Source: Bacteroidales bacterium UBA3724 (GTDB taxonomy: Bacteria; Bacteroidota; Bacteroidia; Bacteroidales; P3). Taken from it: 64,000 bases of DNA. The position numbers were made by a program, and so were the translations under genes. Within the stretch, counting starts at the first letter, position 1, and the number at the start of each line of letters is the position of its first letter. The notes below the pieces were generated by a model. The model saw only the letters and a program-made list of their open reading frames with translations. It searched no databases and had not been told where the DNA came from. This document shows, piece by piece, positions 34,767-43,429 of this stretch. The stretch is from assembly GCA_002371315.1 (NCBI GenBank), contig DFHL01000013.1, forward strand, positions 13,855 through 77,854, given 5' to 3'.

Positions 34767-34935
34767 AATTGTTAATAACTTCATTCAAAAACGGCCAAAA
34801 AAGAGCCAAAAATGCCGTTTTGCAACTGCCTGTTTTCCAGGCACCATCTTCTTACCAAATTCTACCCAAGTTCTTATCAAATTCTACCCATATTTTACCA
34901 CAGTAGAAGATGGTCAGAAATTGTTAATAACTTTT
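34767..34935 (-). repeat. Dispersed 11-bp-phased element, copy 3 (inverted)
   Basis: On the minus strand it reads AAGTTATTAACAA, CTGACC, then 11-bp units around TATGGGTAGAA, TTTGATAAGAA, CTTGGGTAGAA, TTTGGTAAGAA and GATGGTGCC, then TGGAAAACAG, GTTGCAAAACGGC and a final AAGTTATTAACAA. The whole layout matches copy 2. It sits in the 34410-35174 gap. The remainder of that gap holds the tRNA promoter, the 35101 promoter and no gene. Confidence 0.9.
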
Positions 34936-35100
34936 CAAGAATTTGACCCAGCGAATGGTCTCAGCAGCGGCAACCGGAAGCAAAACAAGTCTGGCAGAAC
35001 GGCAGGCAAAGCAGGACTGCATAAAGGCCGTTTAGGATATTGTGAGCATAGCAATAACCATCATATTATCAATATATTACCATCAAAATAAAATAAAAAT

Positions 35101-35131
35101 TTTGCCATTTCGGCGAATATATGTATCTTTG
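35101..35131 (+). promoter_or_regulatory. Sigma-ABfr promoter of the small acidic protein gene
   Basis: TTTG (35101-35104) and TATCTTTG (35124-35131) are 19 bp apart, ending 43 bp before the ATG at 35175. Confidence 0.8.
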
Positions 35132-35174
35132 TAAACTTTTAGGCATCAAACTACGAACCAAAAATATTTGAAAA

Positions 35175-35588
35175 ATGGAGTATTCAATTGAGATAAAGAA
35201 AGGCCTGGGCAGCGTCCTGTTCGGTATGCCGGTCGAAGAAGTGGTAGCCCTGCTCGGCGAGGCCGAAGAGGTGGAATGCGTGGACAATGCGGCCGACGAG
35301 ACGACGACCATCCTGCACTACGAAGACGGCGCCCTGACGCTGTTTTTCGAAGGCGAAAACCCGACGCTGGAGTGCATCGACCTTTCGGTGGACAATGCGA
35401 CGCTGTTTGGCAACAACGTTTTCGATATGAACGAGAAAGAGATTGTTCAGCTGATGGTGAAGAACAACTATTTCGAGCAGGATGCCGACGAGGAGGCCTG
35501 GGGCGAACGCCGCATTTCGTTCGGCGAAGGCAATATCGACTTTTTCTTTGAGGACGACGAACTGCTTGCCGTCGTTTTCGGAAGCTGA
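35175..35588 (+). CDS. Small acidic conserved-looking protein of unknown function
   Basis: The 137-residue cytosolic protein is strongly acidic (many Glu and Asp, for example EEVECVDNAADETT and FFFEDDELLAVVF). It has a regular beta-rich pattern and no signal peptide or membrane segment. The opening GLGSVLFGMPVEEVVALLGEAEE resembles small proteins that measure a threshold-like helix-turn, but I do not recognise a family. It lies 10 bp before the WbqC-like gene, so may be co-transcribed. Confidence 0.75.
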   Translation: MEYSIEIKKGLGSVLFGMPVEEVVALLGEAEEVECVDNAADETTTILHYEDGALTLFFEGENPTLECIDLSVDNATLFGNNVFDMNEKEIVQLMVKNNYFEQDADEEAWGERRISFGEGNIDFFFEDDELLAVVFGS

Positions 35589-35598
35589 ACAGCCACAG

Positions 35599-36225
35599 AT
35601 GAACACACACGCCGCGCTCTTCCCTACCGCCTATTTCCCGTCAATTCCGCTGATGGCCGCTATGGCACAGGCCGAAGTCATCACGATTGAAACCAACGAA
35701 AGTTTCCCCAAACAGACCCACCGCAACCGCTGCGTCATCCCCACCGCTAACGGCCCGATGACGCTTTCGGTGCCCGTCCTTCGCCCCAACGGCACGCACA
35801 CGCGCACCTGCGACATCGGCATCAGCTATGCCGAAAAATGGAACGTCGTCCACTGGCGAGCCATCGAGTCGGCCTACAACTCGTCGCCTTTCTTCCTCTA
35901 CTACCGCGACGAAATCGAGCGCATATTAACCTCAAGGCACAACTCGCTGCTGCAGCTCAACGAGGAAATACTGCGGTTCCTTTTGAAAAAAATCAGGCTC
36001 GAGCGCCCAATTGAATACACAACCTCATACCTCAAACCCGGCGAAATCGAGCAGGACTTCCGCGACCGATATTCGTACAAGCATCCCGAAAACAATCCGG
36101 CCTGTCCGCAATACAGCCAGGTGTTCGGCGACAGGTACCCCTTCGACTGCAATGTGAGCATCCTCGACACACTTTTCAATTTAGGCCCTGAAACAAAGGA
36201 CTATCTGTCCACTATCAGCATCTAA
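35599..36225 (+). CDS. WbqC-family protein
   Basis: The ATG at 35599 begins 208 residues: MNTHAALFPTAYFPSIPLMAAM, then FPKQTHRNRCVIPTANGPMTLSVPV and WRAIESAYNSSPFFLYYRDEIE. These blocks match the WbqC-like family, known from O-antigen and glycan loci. Its reaction is unknown. The frame upstream of this ATG overlaps the previous gene and is rejected. Its TAA stop is part of a perfect 13-bp hairpin at 36222-36248. Confidence 0.8.
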   Translation: MNTHAALFPTAYFPSIPLMAAMAQAEVITIETNESFPKQTHRNRCVIPTANGPMTLSVPVLRPNGTHTRTCDIGISYAEKWNVVHWRAIESAYNSSPFFLYYRDEIERILTSRHNSLLQLNEEILRFLLKKIRLERPIEYTTSYLKPGEIEQDFRDRYSYKHPENNPACPQYSQVFGDRYPFDCNVSILDTLFNLGPETKDYLSTISI

Positions 36226-36248
36226 ACATCATAGTCTATGATGTTTAG
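36222..36248 (+). terminator. Perfect hairpin containing the WbqC stop codon
   Basis: CTAAACATCATAG and CTATGATGTTTAG form a 13-bp perfect palindrome with a single central T. No T-run follows, so it may protect the mRNA end rather than end transcription. Its centre CATAGTCTATG recurs in the next hairpin with one base changed. Confidence 0.7.
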
Positions 36249-36285
36249 GACCAAAATCGCCCATTTTGGACACCAAAACCAACAA

Positions 36286-36330
36286 AAAGAGGCTGTAAAT
36301 ATCATAGACTATGGTATTTACAGCCTTGTT
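36286..36330 (-). terminator. Terminator of mnmG (17-bp stem)
   Basis: GGCTGTAAATATCATAG (36291-36307) pairs with 36309-36325 through 17 bp, including one G-U pair. On the minus strand the stem is followed by TCTTTTT. It lies 26 bp beyond the mnmG stop. Confidence 0.85.
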
Positions 36331-36342
36331 TCACGGGAAACA
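36327..36342. promoter_or_regulatory. parS-like site (one mismatch)
   Basis: TGTTTCACGGGAAACA differs at one base from the bacterial ParB-binding consensus TGTTTCACGTGAAACA. It is intergenic, between the mnmG stop and its terminator. Confidence 0.75.
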
Positions 36343-36350
36343 TTGCACGG

Positions 36351-38234
36351 TCAACGGCAGTTCATCAGTATCAGAAGGACCGAAATATCGGCCGGCGAAA
36401 CGCCGCTAATCCGCGATGCCTGGCCTATTGTTTTCGGCCTCATTTTCGACAGTTTCTCGCGTGCCTCAAACGACAGCGCCGACACCGCACGGTAGTCAAG
36501 GTCCTCCTTGATTGGCAGATTTTCGTACTTCAGTATCCTGTCGGCCACCTCGCGCTCCTTCTCGATATAGCGGCTGTATTTTATCAATATTTCGGACGAC
36601 TCGCACACCTCGCTGCGTATCGAGGAGGGCGTAGCGTTGACGAAATCGGACAGCTTTGGCGACATCTGCATCAAATCTGCCAAGGTCAATTCGGGCCGCA
36701 AAAGCAGGCTCGAAAGTGTCACTTTCTGCTGGATTGGGGCCGAATTGTGTGCTTCCAGAAACTGGTTGCATTCGCCAGGCAAGACGGATGTACGGCCGAC
36801 AAAATCGACAAGACTCTGCGAATAACGCTGCTTCTCCTCGACCCTCGCCATCCGCTCGGCCGAAGCAAGTCCAAGCTCGAACGACAAGGGTGTCAGACGC
36901 ACATCGGCATCGTCTTGCCGCAAAAGGATGCGATACTCCGCACGCGAGGTGAACATACGATACGGCTCGTCGACGCCCTTGGTCACCAGGTCGTCGATAA
37001 GCACACCTATATACGCCTGCGTGCGACCTAGCACAAACGACGAACGTCCTCTCAGCTTCAAGACGGCATTGATTCCAGCCATCAGTCCCTGGCAGGCTGC
37101 CTCCTCGTATCCAGTCGTGCCGTTGATTTGCCCTGCAAAAAAGAGATTCTCTATCTTCTTGGTTTCAAGGGTATAATTGAGCTGGGTGGGCGGGAAATAA
37201 TCATACTCGATGGCATAACCGGGCTTGAGGATTTGCGCCTTCTCGAAGCCCTCAATCGAGTGCAAAGCCTGCAGCTGCACCTCGAGCGGGAGCGACGAGG
37301 AGAAGCCGTTCAGGTAGTAAGAGTTTGTGCGAATGCCCTCAGGCTCGACAAAGAGCTGGTGCCGATCCTTGCCCGAAAAGCGCTCGATCTTGTCCTCAAT
37401 CGAAGGACAGTAGCGAGGACCACGACCCTGGATACGGCCAGTAAATAGCGGCGACTTGCTGAAACCCTCCTTCAATATCTCGTGCGTCTTCAAATTGGTA
37501 TAAGCCAAATAGCACGACTTCTGCGCCTTGAGCGGCTCCGTAATAGGGCTGAACGAAAATTTGGCAGGATTTTCATCGCCTGGCTGCTCCGCAAGGACGG
37601 AAAAGTCTATAGTCCTACCGTCAATTCGTACCGGCGTGCCTGTTTTAAGTTTCTCTACTTCAAAGCCATAATCCCTCAACTTGTCGGACAGCCCCTCGGC
37701 CGCTCTCTCCCCTATCCTGCCGCCGGAGAAGGAGGTCTCGCCGATAAAAATGCGGCCGTTCAAGAAGGTACCGTTTGTCAGAACAACTGCGTCTGCCGGA
37801 ATTTCGACCTGCATCTTGGTCACGCAACCCACGACAGCACCACCGTCAATGACAATATCGACAACCTCGTCCTGCCACAAATAAAGGTACGGTATATTTT
37901 CAATCACCTGCTTCCAGTTGGAAGAGAATTCGGCTTTGTCACATTGTGCACGCGGACTCCACATAGCGGGCCCTTTCGACCGGTTGAGCATCCTGAACTG
38001 AATCATCGAACGATCGGTGACAATCCCCGACCATCCGCCAAGGGCGTCAATCTCGCGCACTATCTGTCCCTTGGCGACACCGCCCATTGCCGGGTTACAG
38101 GACATCTGGCATATAGAATCCAGGTTTTGCGTAATCAAAATAGTCTTTGCTCCAAGTCCGGCAGCAGCGGCGGCGGCTTCGGCACCGGCGTGACCGGCAC
38201 CAACAACTGCGACATCGAATTTCTCAAACCTCAT
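36351..38234 (-). CDS. mnmG: tRNA uridine-5-carboxymethylaminomethyl modification enzyme MnmG (GidA)
   Basis: The 627-residue FAD enzyme works with MnmE on the wobble uridine of several tRNAs. VAVVGAGHAGAEAAAAAAGLGAKT is the FAD-binding loop. CNPAMGGVAKGQIVREIDALGG, PRAQCDKAEFS and FAGQINGTTGYEEAACQGLMAG are family blocks, and the C-terminal helical domain is complete. Bacterial gidA genes often lie near oriC. Here the gene is flanked by two parS-type sites. Confidence 0.97.
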   Translation of the reverse strand: MRFEKFDVAVVGAGHAGAEAAAAAAGLGAKTILITQNLDSICQMSCNPAMGGVAKGQIVREIDALGGWSGIVTDRSMIQFRMLNRSKGPAMWSPRAQCDKAEFSSNWKQVIENIPYLYLWQDEVVDIVIDGGAVVGCVTKMQVEIPADAVVLTNGTFLNGRIFIGETSFSGGRIGERAAEGLSDKLRDYGFEVEKLKTGTPVRIDGRTIDFSVLAEQPGDENPAKFSFSPITEPLKAQKSCYLAYTNLKTHEILKEGFSKSPLFTGRIQGRGPRYCPSIEDKIERFSGKDRHQLFVEPEGIRTNSYYLNGFSSSLPLEVQLQALHSIEGFEKAQILKPGYAIEYDYFPPTQLNYTLETKKIENLFFAGQINGTTGYEEAACQGLMAGINAVLKLRGRSSFVLGRTQAYIGVLIDDLVTKGVDEPYRMFTSRAEYRILLRQDDADVRLTPLSFELGLASAERMARVEEKQRYSQSLVDFVGRTSVLPGECNQFLEAHNSAPIQQKVTLSSLLLRPELTLADLMQMSPKLSDFVNATPSSIRSEVCESSEILIKYSRYIEKEREVADRILKYENLPIKEDLDYRAVSALSFEAREKLSKMRPKTIGQASRISGVSPADISVLLILMNCR

Positions 38235-38270
38235 AGCAGAACACTTTTAGTATTAACAACTTATTTGCCT

Positions 38271-38286
38271 TGTTTCACGTGAAACA
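38271..38286. promoter_or_regulatory. parS site (perfect 16-bp palindrome)
   Basis: TGTTTCACGTGAAACA is an exact match to the ParB/Spo0J binding consensus known from many bacteria. It lies in the 60-bp gap between mnmG and ybeY. Confidence 0.88.
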
Positions 38287-38294
38287 ACAGTCAA

Positions 38295-38726
38295 TCACAC
38301 ACCGGAAAGGGTATCAAGAACGGCCAGCGACTCGTCCTCTTTCTGGCGCATAACAGCGGCATCGGCATCCGTCTTGTCCTTGAATCCGAGCAAATGAAGC
38401 ACACCGTGAATAATGACACGATGCAATTCTCGCTTAAAAGGAATGGCCATCGTCCTCGCATTCTCCACCACCCTATCGACGCTAATCATAATATCACCCG
38501 AGATTAGATTTCCCTCAACATAATCAAAAGTGATTATGTCGGTATATGTATCGTGGCCAAGAAACTTTACGTTGGCATCGTACACATACTCGTCCGAGCA
38601 GAAAAGATAATTCACCCTTCCCAAATTTTTCCCATAGGACGTCACAATCCGAGAAATCCATTTTTTCATCAAATCGGCATCCTTCAGGACAAAATCCACA
38701 TCACTATTGGAAAAATAAACGGCCAT
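38295..38726 (-). CDS. ybeY: Endoribonuclease YbeY (rRNA maturation)
   Basis: The 143-residue metalloprotein processes 16S rRNA ends and takes part in ribosome quality control. The zinc motif reads HRVIIHGVLHLLGFKDKTD: two His are present, but the third of the usual HGxLHLxGYDH is replaced (FKD), as in several Bacteroidales proteins. NYLFCSDEYVYDANVKFLGHDTYTDIITFDY is the upstream family block. It is separated from mnmG by a parS site. Confidence 0.92.
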   Translation of the reverse strand: MAVYFSNSDVDFVLKDADLMKKWISRIVTSYGKNLGRVNYLFCSDEYVYDANVKFLGHDTYTDIITFDYVEGNLISGDIMISVDRVVENARTMAIPFKRELHRVIIHGVLHLLGFKDKTDADAAVMRQKEDESLAVLDTLSGV

Positions 38727-38924
38727 ATCGATAAATTTATCTTAAATCAATTATTAGCGCAAAGAATCTGCTTGTAGGCAACAAGCAAGTACAATGCTGA
38801 ATAAAAATAAGTTACAGTCTGAAATTGAAATTTATTCGTCAATTTCCTTCCCGTAGAATCGGTATCGGAAAGCACACGCCCGTCTGATCTGAAAGAAAAA
38901 GACGAAACAGGCGACAGCGAAGAA

Positions 38925-39380
38925 TTACGCATTGACAAAACGTGGAGCATAGAAATTACGCAGAGCGACAATACGCTCGAGGGCGCGAGAAGCCTCGATG
39001 CCATTGATGACAAAATCGAGACGTACCGTCCTGCCACCATCCGAAAAACTCAAGCCATCCGAGAGGGTTTTCATCAGATATATTCCCATACCACTCCCCT
39101 CACCTTCTGGAATTTCGCCGTACTTTTGAAAGTCGAAACCGCAACCTTCATCAGAGACAGTAAAAAAGACACCACCCTTACACAGGTCGCTTGTGATGGT
39201 CACACGCTTGGCAACATCATTGCCATTGCCGTGAACAATAGCATTTTCTACCGCCTGAAGCAAGGACATAGAGATAGCCGCGGCATAATTATTGATGTTG
39301 CAAGTGTCGCAAACGGCACTTACAAAGCGTTCGACCTCGATTAAATTACTTGTATCAGACTGAATAATAAGTTTTTCCAT
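38925..39380 (-). CDS. RsbW-like anti-sigma/serine kinase (HATPase fold)
   Basis: The 151-residue protein has the GHKL ATPase boxes: LLQAVENAIVHGNGND (N-box), VSDEGCGFD (G1) and GEGSGMGIYLMKTLSDG (G2). Single-domain proteins of this kind are switches that bind sigma or anti-anti-sigma partners. No partner is adjacent, and 38727-38924 on its downstream side shows nothing. It has its own promoter at 39408. Confidence 0.88.
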   Translation of the reverse strand: MEKLIIQSDTSNLIEVERFVSAVCDTCNINNYAAAISMSLLQAVENAIVHGNGNDVAKRVTITSDLCKGGVFFTVSDEGCGFDFQKYGEIPEGEGSGMGIYLMKTLSDGLSFSDGGRTVRLDFVINGIEASRALERIVALRNFYAPRFVNA

Positions 39381-39407
39381 AACGTTATGCTATAACGGTC
39401 TCTGATA

Positions 39408-39438
39408 CAAAAATACATTATTTTTGCGAAATCACAAA
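39408..39438 (-). promoter_or_regulatory. Sigma-ABfr promoter of the RsbW-like gene
   Basis: TTTG (39438-39435) and TATTTTTG (39415-39408) are 19 bp apart on the minus strand. A CATAACGTTATG palindrome (39379-39390) lies over the start codon. Confidence 0.8.
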
Positions 39439-39489
39439 ATAAAATACACATCCAACGGCAAAAAAACCAGAGGGGTAGGGGATAGGAGC

Positions 39490-42400
39490 CTAAAACTTAA
39501 AGAAATAGTCGTTTACTTTGTTCTTATAATAATTGTTCAGCGACGGCGGAGTGGTATGGAAAAGCTCCTGATTCTTCTCCTGAAGGCGCTTGTACTCCTC
39601 AAGGTCACCTTGCGAAGGCTGATATACGTCCTTACCCTCCGTGCTTTCGCGGCGATCCTCTTTTTCTCGCTGCAATTCAGCCTTTTCGTGTTGCAAGAGG
39701 CGCGTCATTATCTGTTGCTGACGCTGTATCGTCTGACGCGTAATAGTCTTATTGACGAGGTCGGTCTCCGTTTGCTCCATCTGACGCATAATATCATCTA
39801 TCTCTTTGGCAATCTTACTATTGCCGCCACTCTGTTCCTTCATCTCCTGCCCATACTGCTGCATCATACGACGTATCTGCTCCTGCCGGGCAGCCATCTT
39901 GGCAAACTCCGAACTCATCGTATTGCCTTTGCCTATCTTCGTTCTTCCGCCAGGCTTACTCCCCTGTTTTTCAAGTTCCTTCTTCAACGACTGCATCTGC
40001 TTGTTCAACTCATCCTGCATCTGACGCATCGACTTGGGCGACGGCTTGCCAGAGCCTGGATTCTCGCACTGTCCACCCTTCATCTTCATACCCGGCCGTT
40101 TGCAACTGCCATTGTTCTTTTTTTGCTGGTTTTGACGCATCTGATTCTGCATCTGATCCAACGACTCCGCCAGAACGAGCGAAAGATTGTTTAGCGATGT
40201 CATCGAATACTGCATTGACTTGGAGGATGTTGTATTGCGAAACGAGCCGTAAATCGACTCGTTGTACTGCATCAGGCCCGACATCGATTTGGCGATGTTG
40301 GCATTGACCGAGGCGAGTTCCTTGTTGACAACCGAAGCCACAGCAACCTGCCTCTTGGCCAAAGCCCTCAACGAATCTTCAACACTGCGGAAGTCGTCTT
40401 TCAGTCGGTTCTGGTCAGCAATAATCTGCTGATACTTGGGGTCTTGCACACTTACTGAACCAGTCGACGAAATCAGTTTCTCTTGATTGAAAGAGAGCTG
40501 CACCAAGTTCTTCAGCAACAGACGAATCTGTTCCGAATCCTCGGCCAAGTCCTGCTGCTCAATATCCATTTGCGATTCCGCCAACTGTTCCGAAAGCTTC
40601 TTCAAGTCGTCGGCAGCCGACTGCTGCGATTTCGAGGCATCTTTTTTCTTGCCTTTCGACAGCTTGTTTTCGGCATCCTGCTGGCTTTGCTCGATTTTCT
40701 TTTGCAACGCTTCATCAGTCTTGAAATCAGACGGATGGTCAAGATTTTTATACTCTTGCTTTATCTGTTCGATGTCTTTTTGCAGCTGTTTGAATTGCTC
40801 GGAAAGCTTCTGCTGTTCCTGCAGATTTTCCTTCGAATCACCCTGCTTTTGCGACAGCTCTTCCTGCTTTTTTGACAGCTCGTCAGCCTTGTTCACAGCC
40901 TGCTCAACCTTTTTTTCAATCTCCAAGCGCTTCAGCAGCTCGATATTCTGGTCCAACTGCTTCTCCAGGTCCTCATTCTTCAGTTTCATATTTTCAAGCT
41001 CCTCTTGGACCTTCTTCTTATCCATCTCATTCATAAGGCGTTCCATCTCCTTCATCAACTCCTTCATCTCGTCGTTCATCACCTCGTCAAACAAGCGATC
41101 CAATTCCTTTTGCTTCTCCAAAAGCTGCTCGCTCTGGTCGCGGAACTTTTCCTCAAGGCGGTTGTTTTCCTTGATTTGCTCGCGCATCTGCTGCAGCTGG
41201 TTTTTCACCTCTTCCTGCTTCTTTTTCAGCTCCTCGATCTGCTTCTTGTCCTGCCACGAAAGCTCTTTTTTGTCGACAAGCTTACGCATCATTTCGTTGA
41301 TTTCCTCTTGCAGTTTCTTGAGTTCCGAAATCGACAGGTCGGCCTGCTGATGGATCTGCGACGACGACGAACGAATAATCTCGTCAATTTCCTCTTCTGT
41401 AGGAACTTGCACTTCAAACGATTGCGACTGTGTCGACTTTGCCCCATTGATGCCGTCATTGTCCCACACCTCGAAATAATACTTCACGTGGTCGCCTGGA
41501 TTGGCCGCAAACTGCGACAGGTCGGATGAGAAATGGAACTCCTGCGACGCCTCAGCGCTGATTGCAACAGGTATACGCCGTACATCTTTGACCGATGTGT
41601 CTGAAGCATTAGTCTTTATGACTACAAATTCGAGCTTTGAAAAGCCATAATCATCCTTGATTTGGCCCTTGAAAAAATGCCGCTCGGGCATCAGCGAATC
41701 GCTCATCCTGATGACGGCAATCATCGGGAAGGCATCGTCCACAACCGAAACCGAATAGCTCAGCGTGTCCGAAACCGTGCGATTGTTGCTGACACAGAAA
41801 CCGTATGAAAACGAGCCCATTGCACGCACCGACGTCTTCACACGTCCATTGCCGTTCGGCGCCAAGTCGTGGGCACTGTTGTCGGTAAAGAAATGCAGCG
41901 TGTCTGCATCCGACGTCTGGAAAGCCCACTCGATGCGCGTCCCCTTCGGCAACGTGATGTCGCCTTCGTTGGCAAGCGTTTCGGGTTCTTTCCCGGTATA
42001 GGCAGGGTAGGAGAGAAGTGCCTGAAAATAAGCCACCGTAGGGCGCGCCAAAACCTCGAGGCTGTAGACTCGCGACATCACTCCGACCGCGCTGAACAGG
42101 AAATCGTGCGAACGCTGCAGGTTTTTGAACGTGTAACTATAGTGGACATTGTCAAGCTTTTGCATACGATAGTTTACGCCATCGACAACGATGGCAACCT
42201 CGTTTGGCACCTCCTCACCCTCAACCGAGACCCGAACAGTGAAATCATCCTGCTGGGAAGCTGACAAACTATTGTTTTCCAACACAAAGGCGAATGGCGC
42301 CGGACGTTCGTAATAGGTCGAATGATTGATGATGCGTCTGGAAGGTTCCGTTATCACAGACGGAGCAATAATTAACGCCACAACAATGATTGCCAGAGGA

Positions 42401-42888
42401 ATAGCGGCGTATTTTACATACTTTACGTTTTTCCGCAGATCGATAGCTTTGAGGAACGGCACCGGCGACAGCTGTGCCGTCTTCTGCTCGATTGAAGCTG
42501 CCAGAAGCTCATTTCCCGTCGCTTCACCCATCTGCTGCAACTGCAACAGATTGAGCAATTTATCGCTGACATCTGGAAAATGTTTGCCTATAATATATGC
42601 CGCCTGCTCATAGGAGATGCGATTGCCGAGCCGCATCATCTTCAATAACGGCGATACAACATAAAAGCCGACGACGGTGGCCAGCGACGCAATAAAAGCC
42701 CAGAACAATGCCGTTCGCACTCCCGTACCAAACCACCCAAAATGCTCAAGCAAAACCATCACTATATATAACGTCAGCAATATGGCGACGGACAGCAGCA
42801 ATCCTTTTAGCAGCCTGTTCTTGTAGTACTTACGGATGAAGGCATCCAGTTTCTCGATTATATTGTTTCCAGAATACACGAAATTCAA
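39490..42888 (-). CDS. DUF4175-type giant membrane protein with long coiled coil
   Basis: The 1132-residue protein has membrane segments near residues 30-50, 58-80 and 140-165. A beta-rich middle resembles DUF4175 (repeated extracellular-like strands to about residue 470). From about 500 to 900 there is a very long Lys/Glu/Gln coiled coil (KKKQEEVKNQLQQMREQIKE). The tail is rich in Gln, Met and Lys. The family is common in Bacteroidota, of unknown role, and often near MoxR/BatA genes. No ATG is present near the start: TTG at 42888 or a GTG three codons on must serve. Confidence 0.88.
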   Translation of the reverse strand: MNFVYSGNNIIEKLDAFIRKYYKNRLLKGLLLSVAILLTLYIVMVLLEHFGWFGTGVRTALFWAFIASLATVVGFYVVSPLLKMMRLGNRISYEQAAYIIGKHFPDVSDKLLNLLQLQQMGEATGNELLAASIEQKTAQLSPVPFLKAIDLRKNVKYVKYAAIPLAIIVVALIIAPSVITEPSRRIINHSTYYERPAPFAFVLENNSLSASQQDDFTVRVSVEGEEVPNEVAIVVDGVNYRMQKLDNVHYSYTFKNLQRSHDFLFSAVGVMSRVYSLEVLARPTVAYFQALLSYPAYTGKEPETLANEGDITLPKGTRIEWAFQTSDADTLHFFTDNSAHDLAPNGNGRVKTSVRAMGSFSYGFCVSNNRTVSDTLSYSVSVVDDAFPMIAVIRMSDSLMPERHFFKGQIKDDYGFSKLEFVVIKTNASDTSVKDVRRIPVAISAEASQEFHFSSDLSQFAANPGDHVKYYFEVWDNDGINGAKSTQSQSFEVQVPTEEEIDEIIRSSSSQIHQQADLSISELKKLQEEINEMMRKLVDKKELSWQDKKQIEELKKKQEEVKNQLQQMREQIKENNRLEEKFRDQSEQLLEKQKELDRLFDEVMNDEMKELMKEMERLMNEMDKKKVQEELENMKLKNEDLEKQLDQNIELLKRLEIEKKVEQAVNKADELSKKQEELSQKQGDSKENLQEQQKLSEQFKQLQKDIEQIKQEYKNLDHPSDFKTDEALQKKIEQSQQDAENKLSKGKKKDASKSQQSAADDLKKLSEQLAESQMDIEQQDLAEDSEQIRLLLKNLVQLSFNQEKLISSTGSVSVQDPKYQQIIADQNRLKDDFRSVEDSLRALAKRQVAVASVVNKELASVNANIAKSMSGLMQYNESIYGSFRNTTSSKSMQYSMTSLNNLSLVLAESLDQMQNQMRQNQQKKNNGSCKRPGMKMKGGQCENPGSGKPSPKSMRQMQDELNKQMQSLKKELEKQGSKPGGRTKIGKGNTMSSEFAKMAARQEQIRRMMQQYGQEMKEQSGGNSKIAKEIDDIMRQMEQTETDLVNKTITRQTIQRQQQIMTRLLQHEKAELQREKEDRRESTEGKDVYQPSQGDLEEYKRLQEKNQELFHTTPPSLNNYYKNKVNDYFFKF

Positions 42889-42989
42889 ATTTGATATAGA
42901 ATAACGTCATACATTCTATTTTATTGTAGGCAAGCCAGCTATTAATTACATATAGATTCCACTCTAAAAATCTCGCGACGACCCCCTTC

Positions 42990-43034
42990 GAAATGTTAAA
43001 AACATACATCATTTTAACATTTTATTTTAACATT
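42990..43034. repeat. Cluster of AAATGTTAAA / TTTAACATTT sites, left group
   Basis: GAAATGTTAAA (42990-43000), TTTAACATTT (43013-43022) and TTTTAACATTT (43025-43034) form overlapping inverted repeats. A perfect palindrome of the same word lies at 43257-43279, on the other side of copy 4 of the dispersed element. They occupy part of the 42889-43429 gap, which has no gene. Confidence 0.75.
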
Positions 43035-43140
43035 TATATCTTACTGATTGTCAATGGTTAATTTTGCAACCGCTTGGAGAAATTCCACACATCGCCCGAT
43101 TTTGACCTGTATAAAACCCTGACGCAAGGGCTATTAAAGC

Positions 43141-43256
43141 CCACTGGCGTAGGGTTTGGAAAGGCTTTGGATGGGCTTTGGGTGAACTTTGGTAGGTATT
43201 TGGTACCTGCAAAACAGCGAGTTGCCACATCGAAAAATTGGCCAAAAACCGCATCT
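43141..43256 (+). repeat. Dispersed 11-bp-phased element, copy 4
   Basis: CCACTGGCG is followed by TTTGG at five points exactly 11 bp apart (TTTGGAAAGGC, TTTGGATGGGC, TTTGGGTGAAC, TTTGGTAGGTA, TTTGGTACC). The end TGCAAAACAG is followed by GAGTTGCC and a CGAAAAATTGGCC tail. The phase is cleanest here. Confidence 0.9.
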
Positions 43257-43279
43257 GAAATGTTAAAATTTAACATTTC
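43257..43279. repeat. 23-bp perfect palindrome of the TTTAACATTT word
   Basis: GAAATGTTAAA, a central A and TTTAACATTTC form two 11-bp arms. It directly follows dispersed copy 4. It may be a protein-binding site; no T-run supports a terminator. Confidence 0.8.
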
Positions 43280-43429
43280 CTCTTGCCTAATTAATCTAAC
43301 CACACGCGCCCCCAGCGGATTTCGCCCACCTCACGGACAGGAGAATTTTAGTACATTATTTTTTGGATTACTAATGACAATTATGCCATCAAACACATAA
43401 TAAGCAAACCCCTTTTGCGTTATAAAGCT

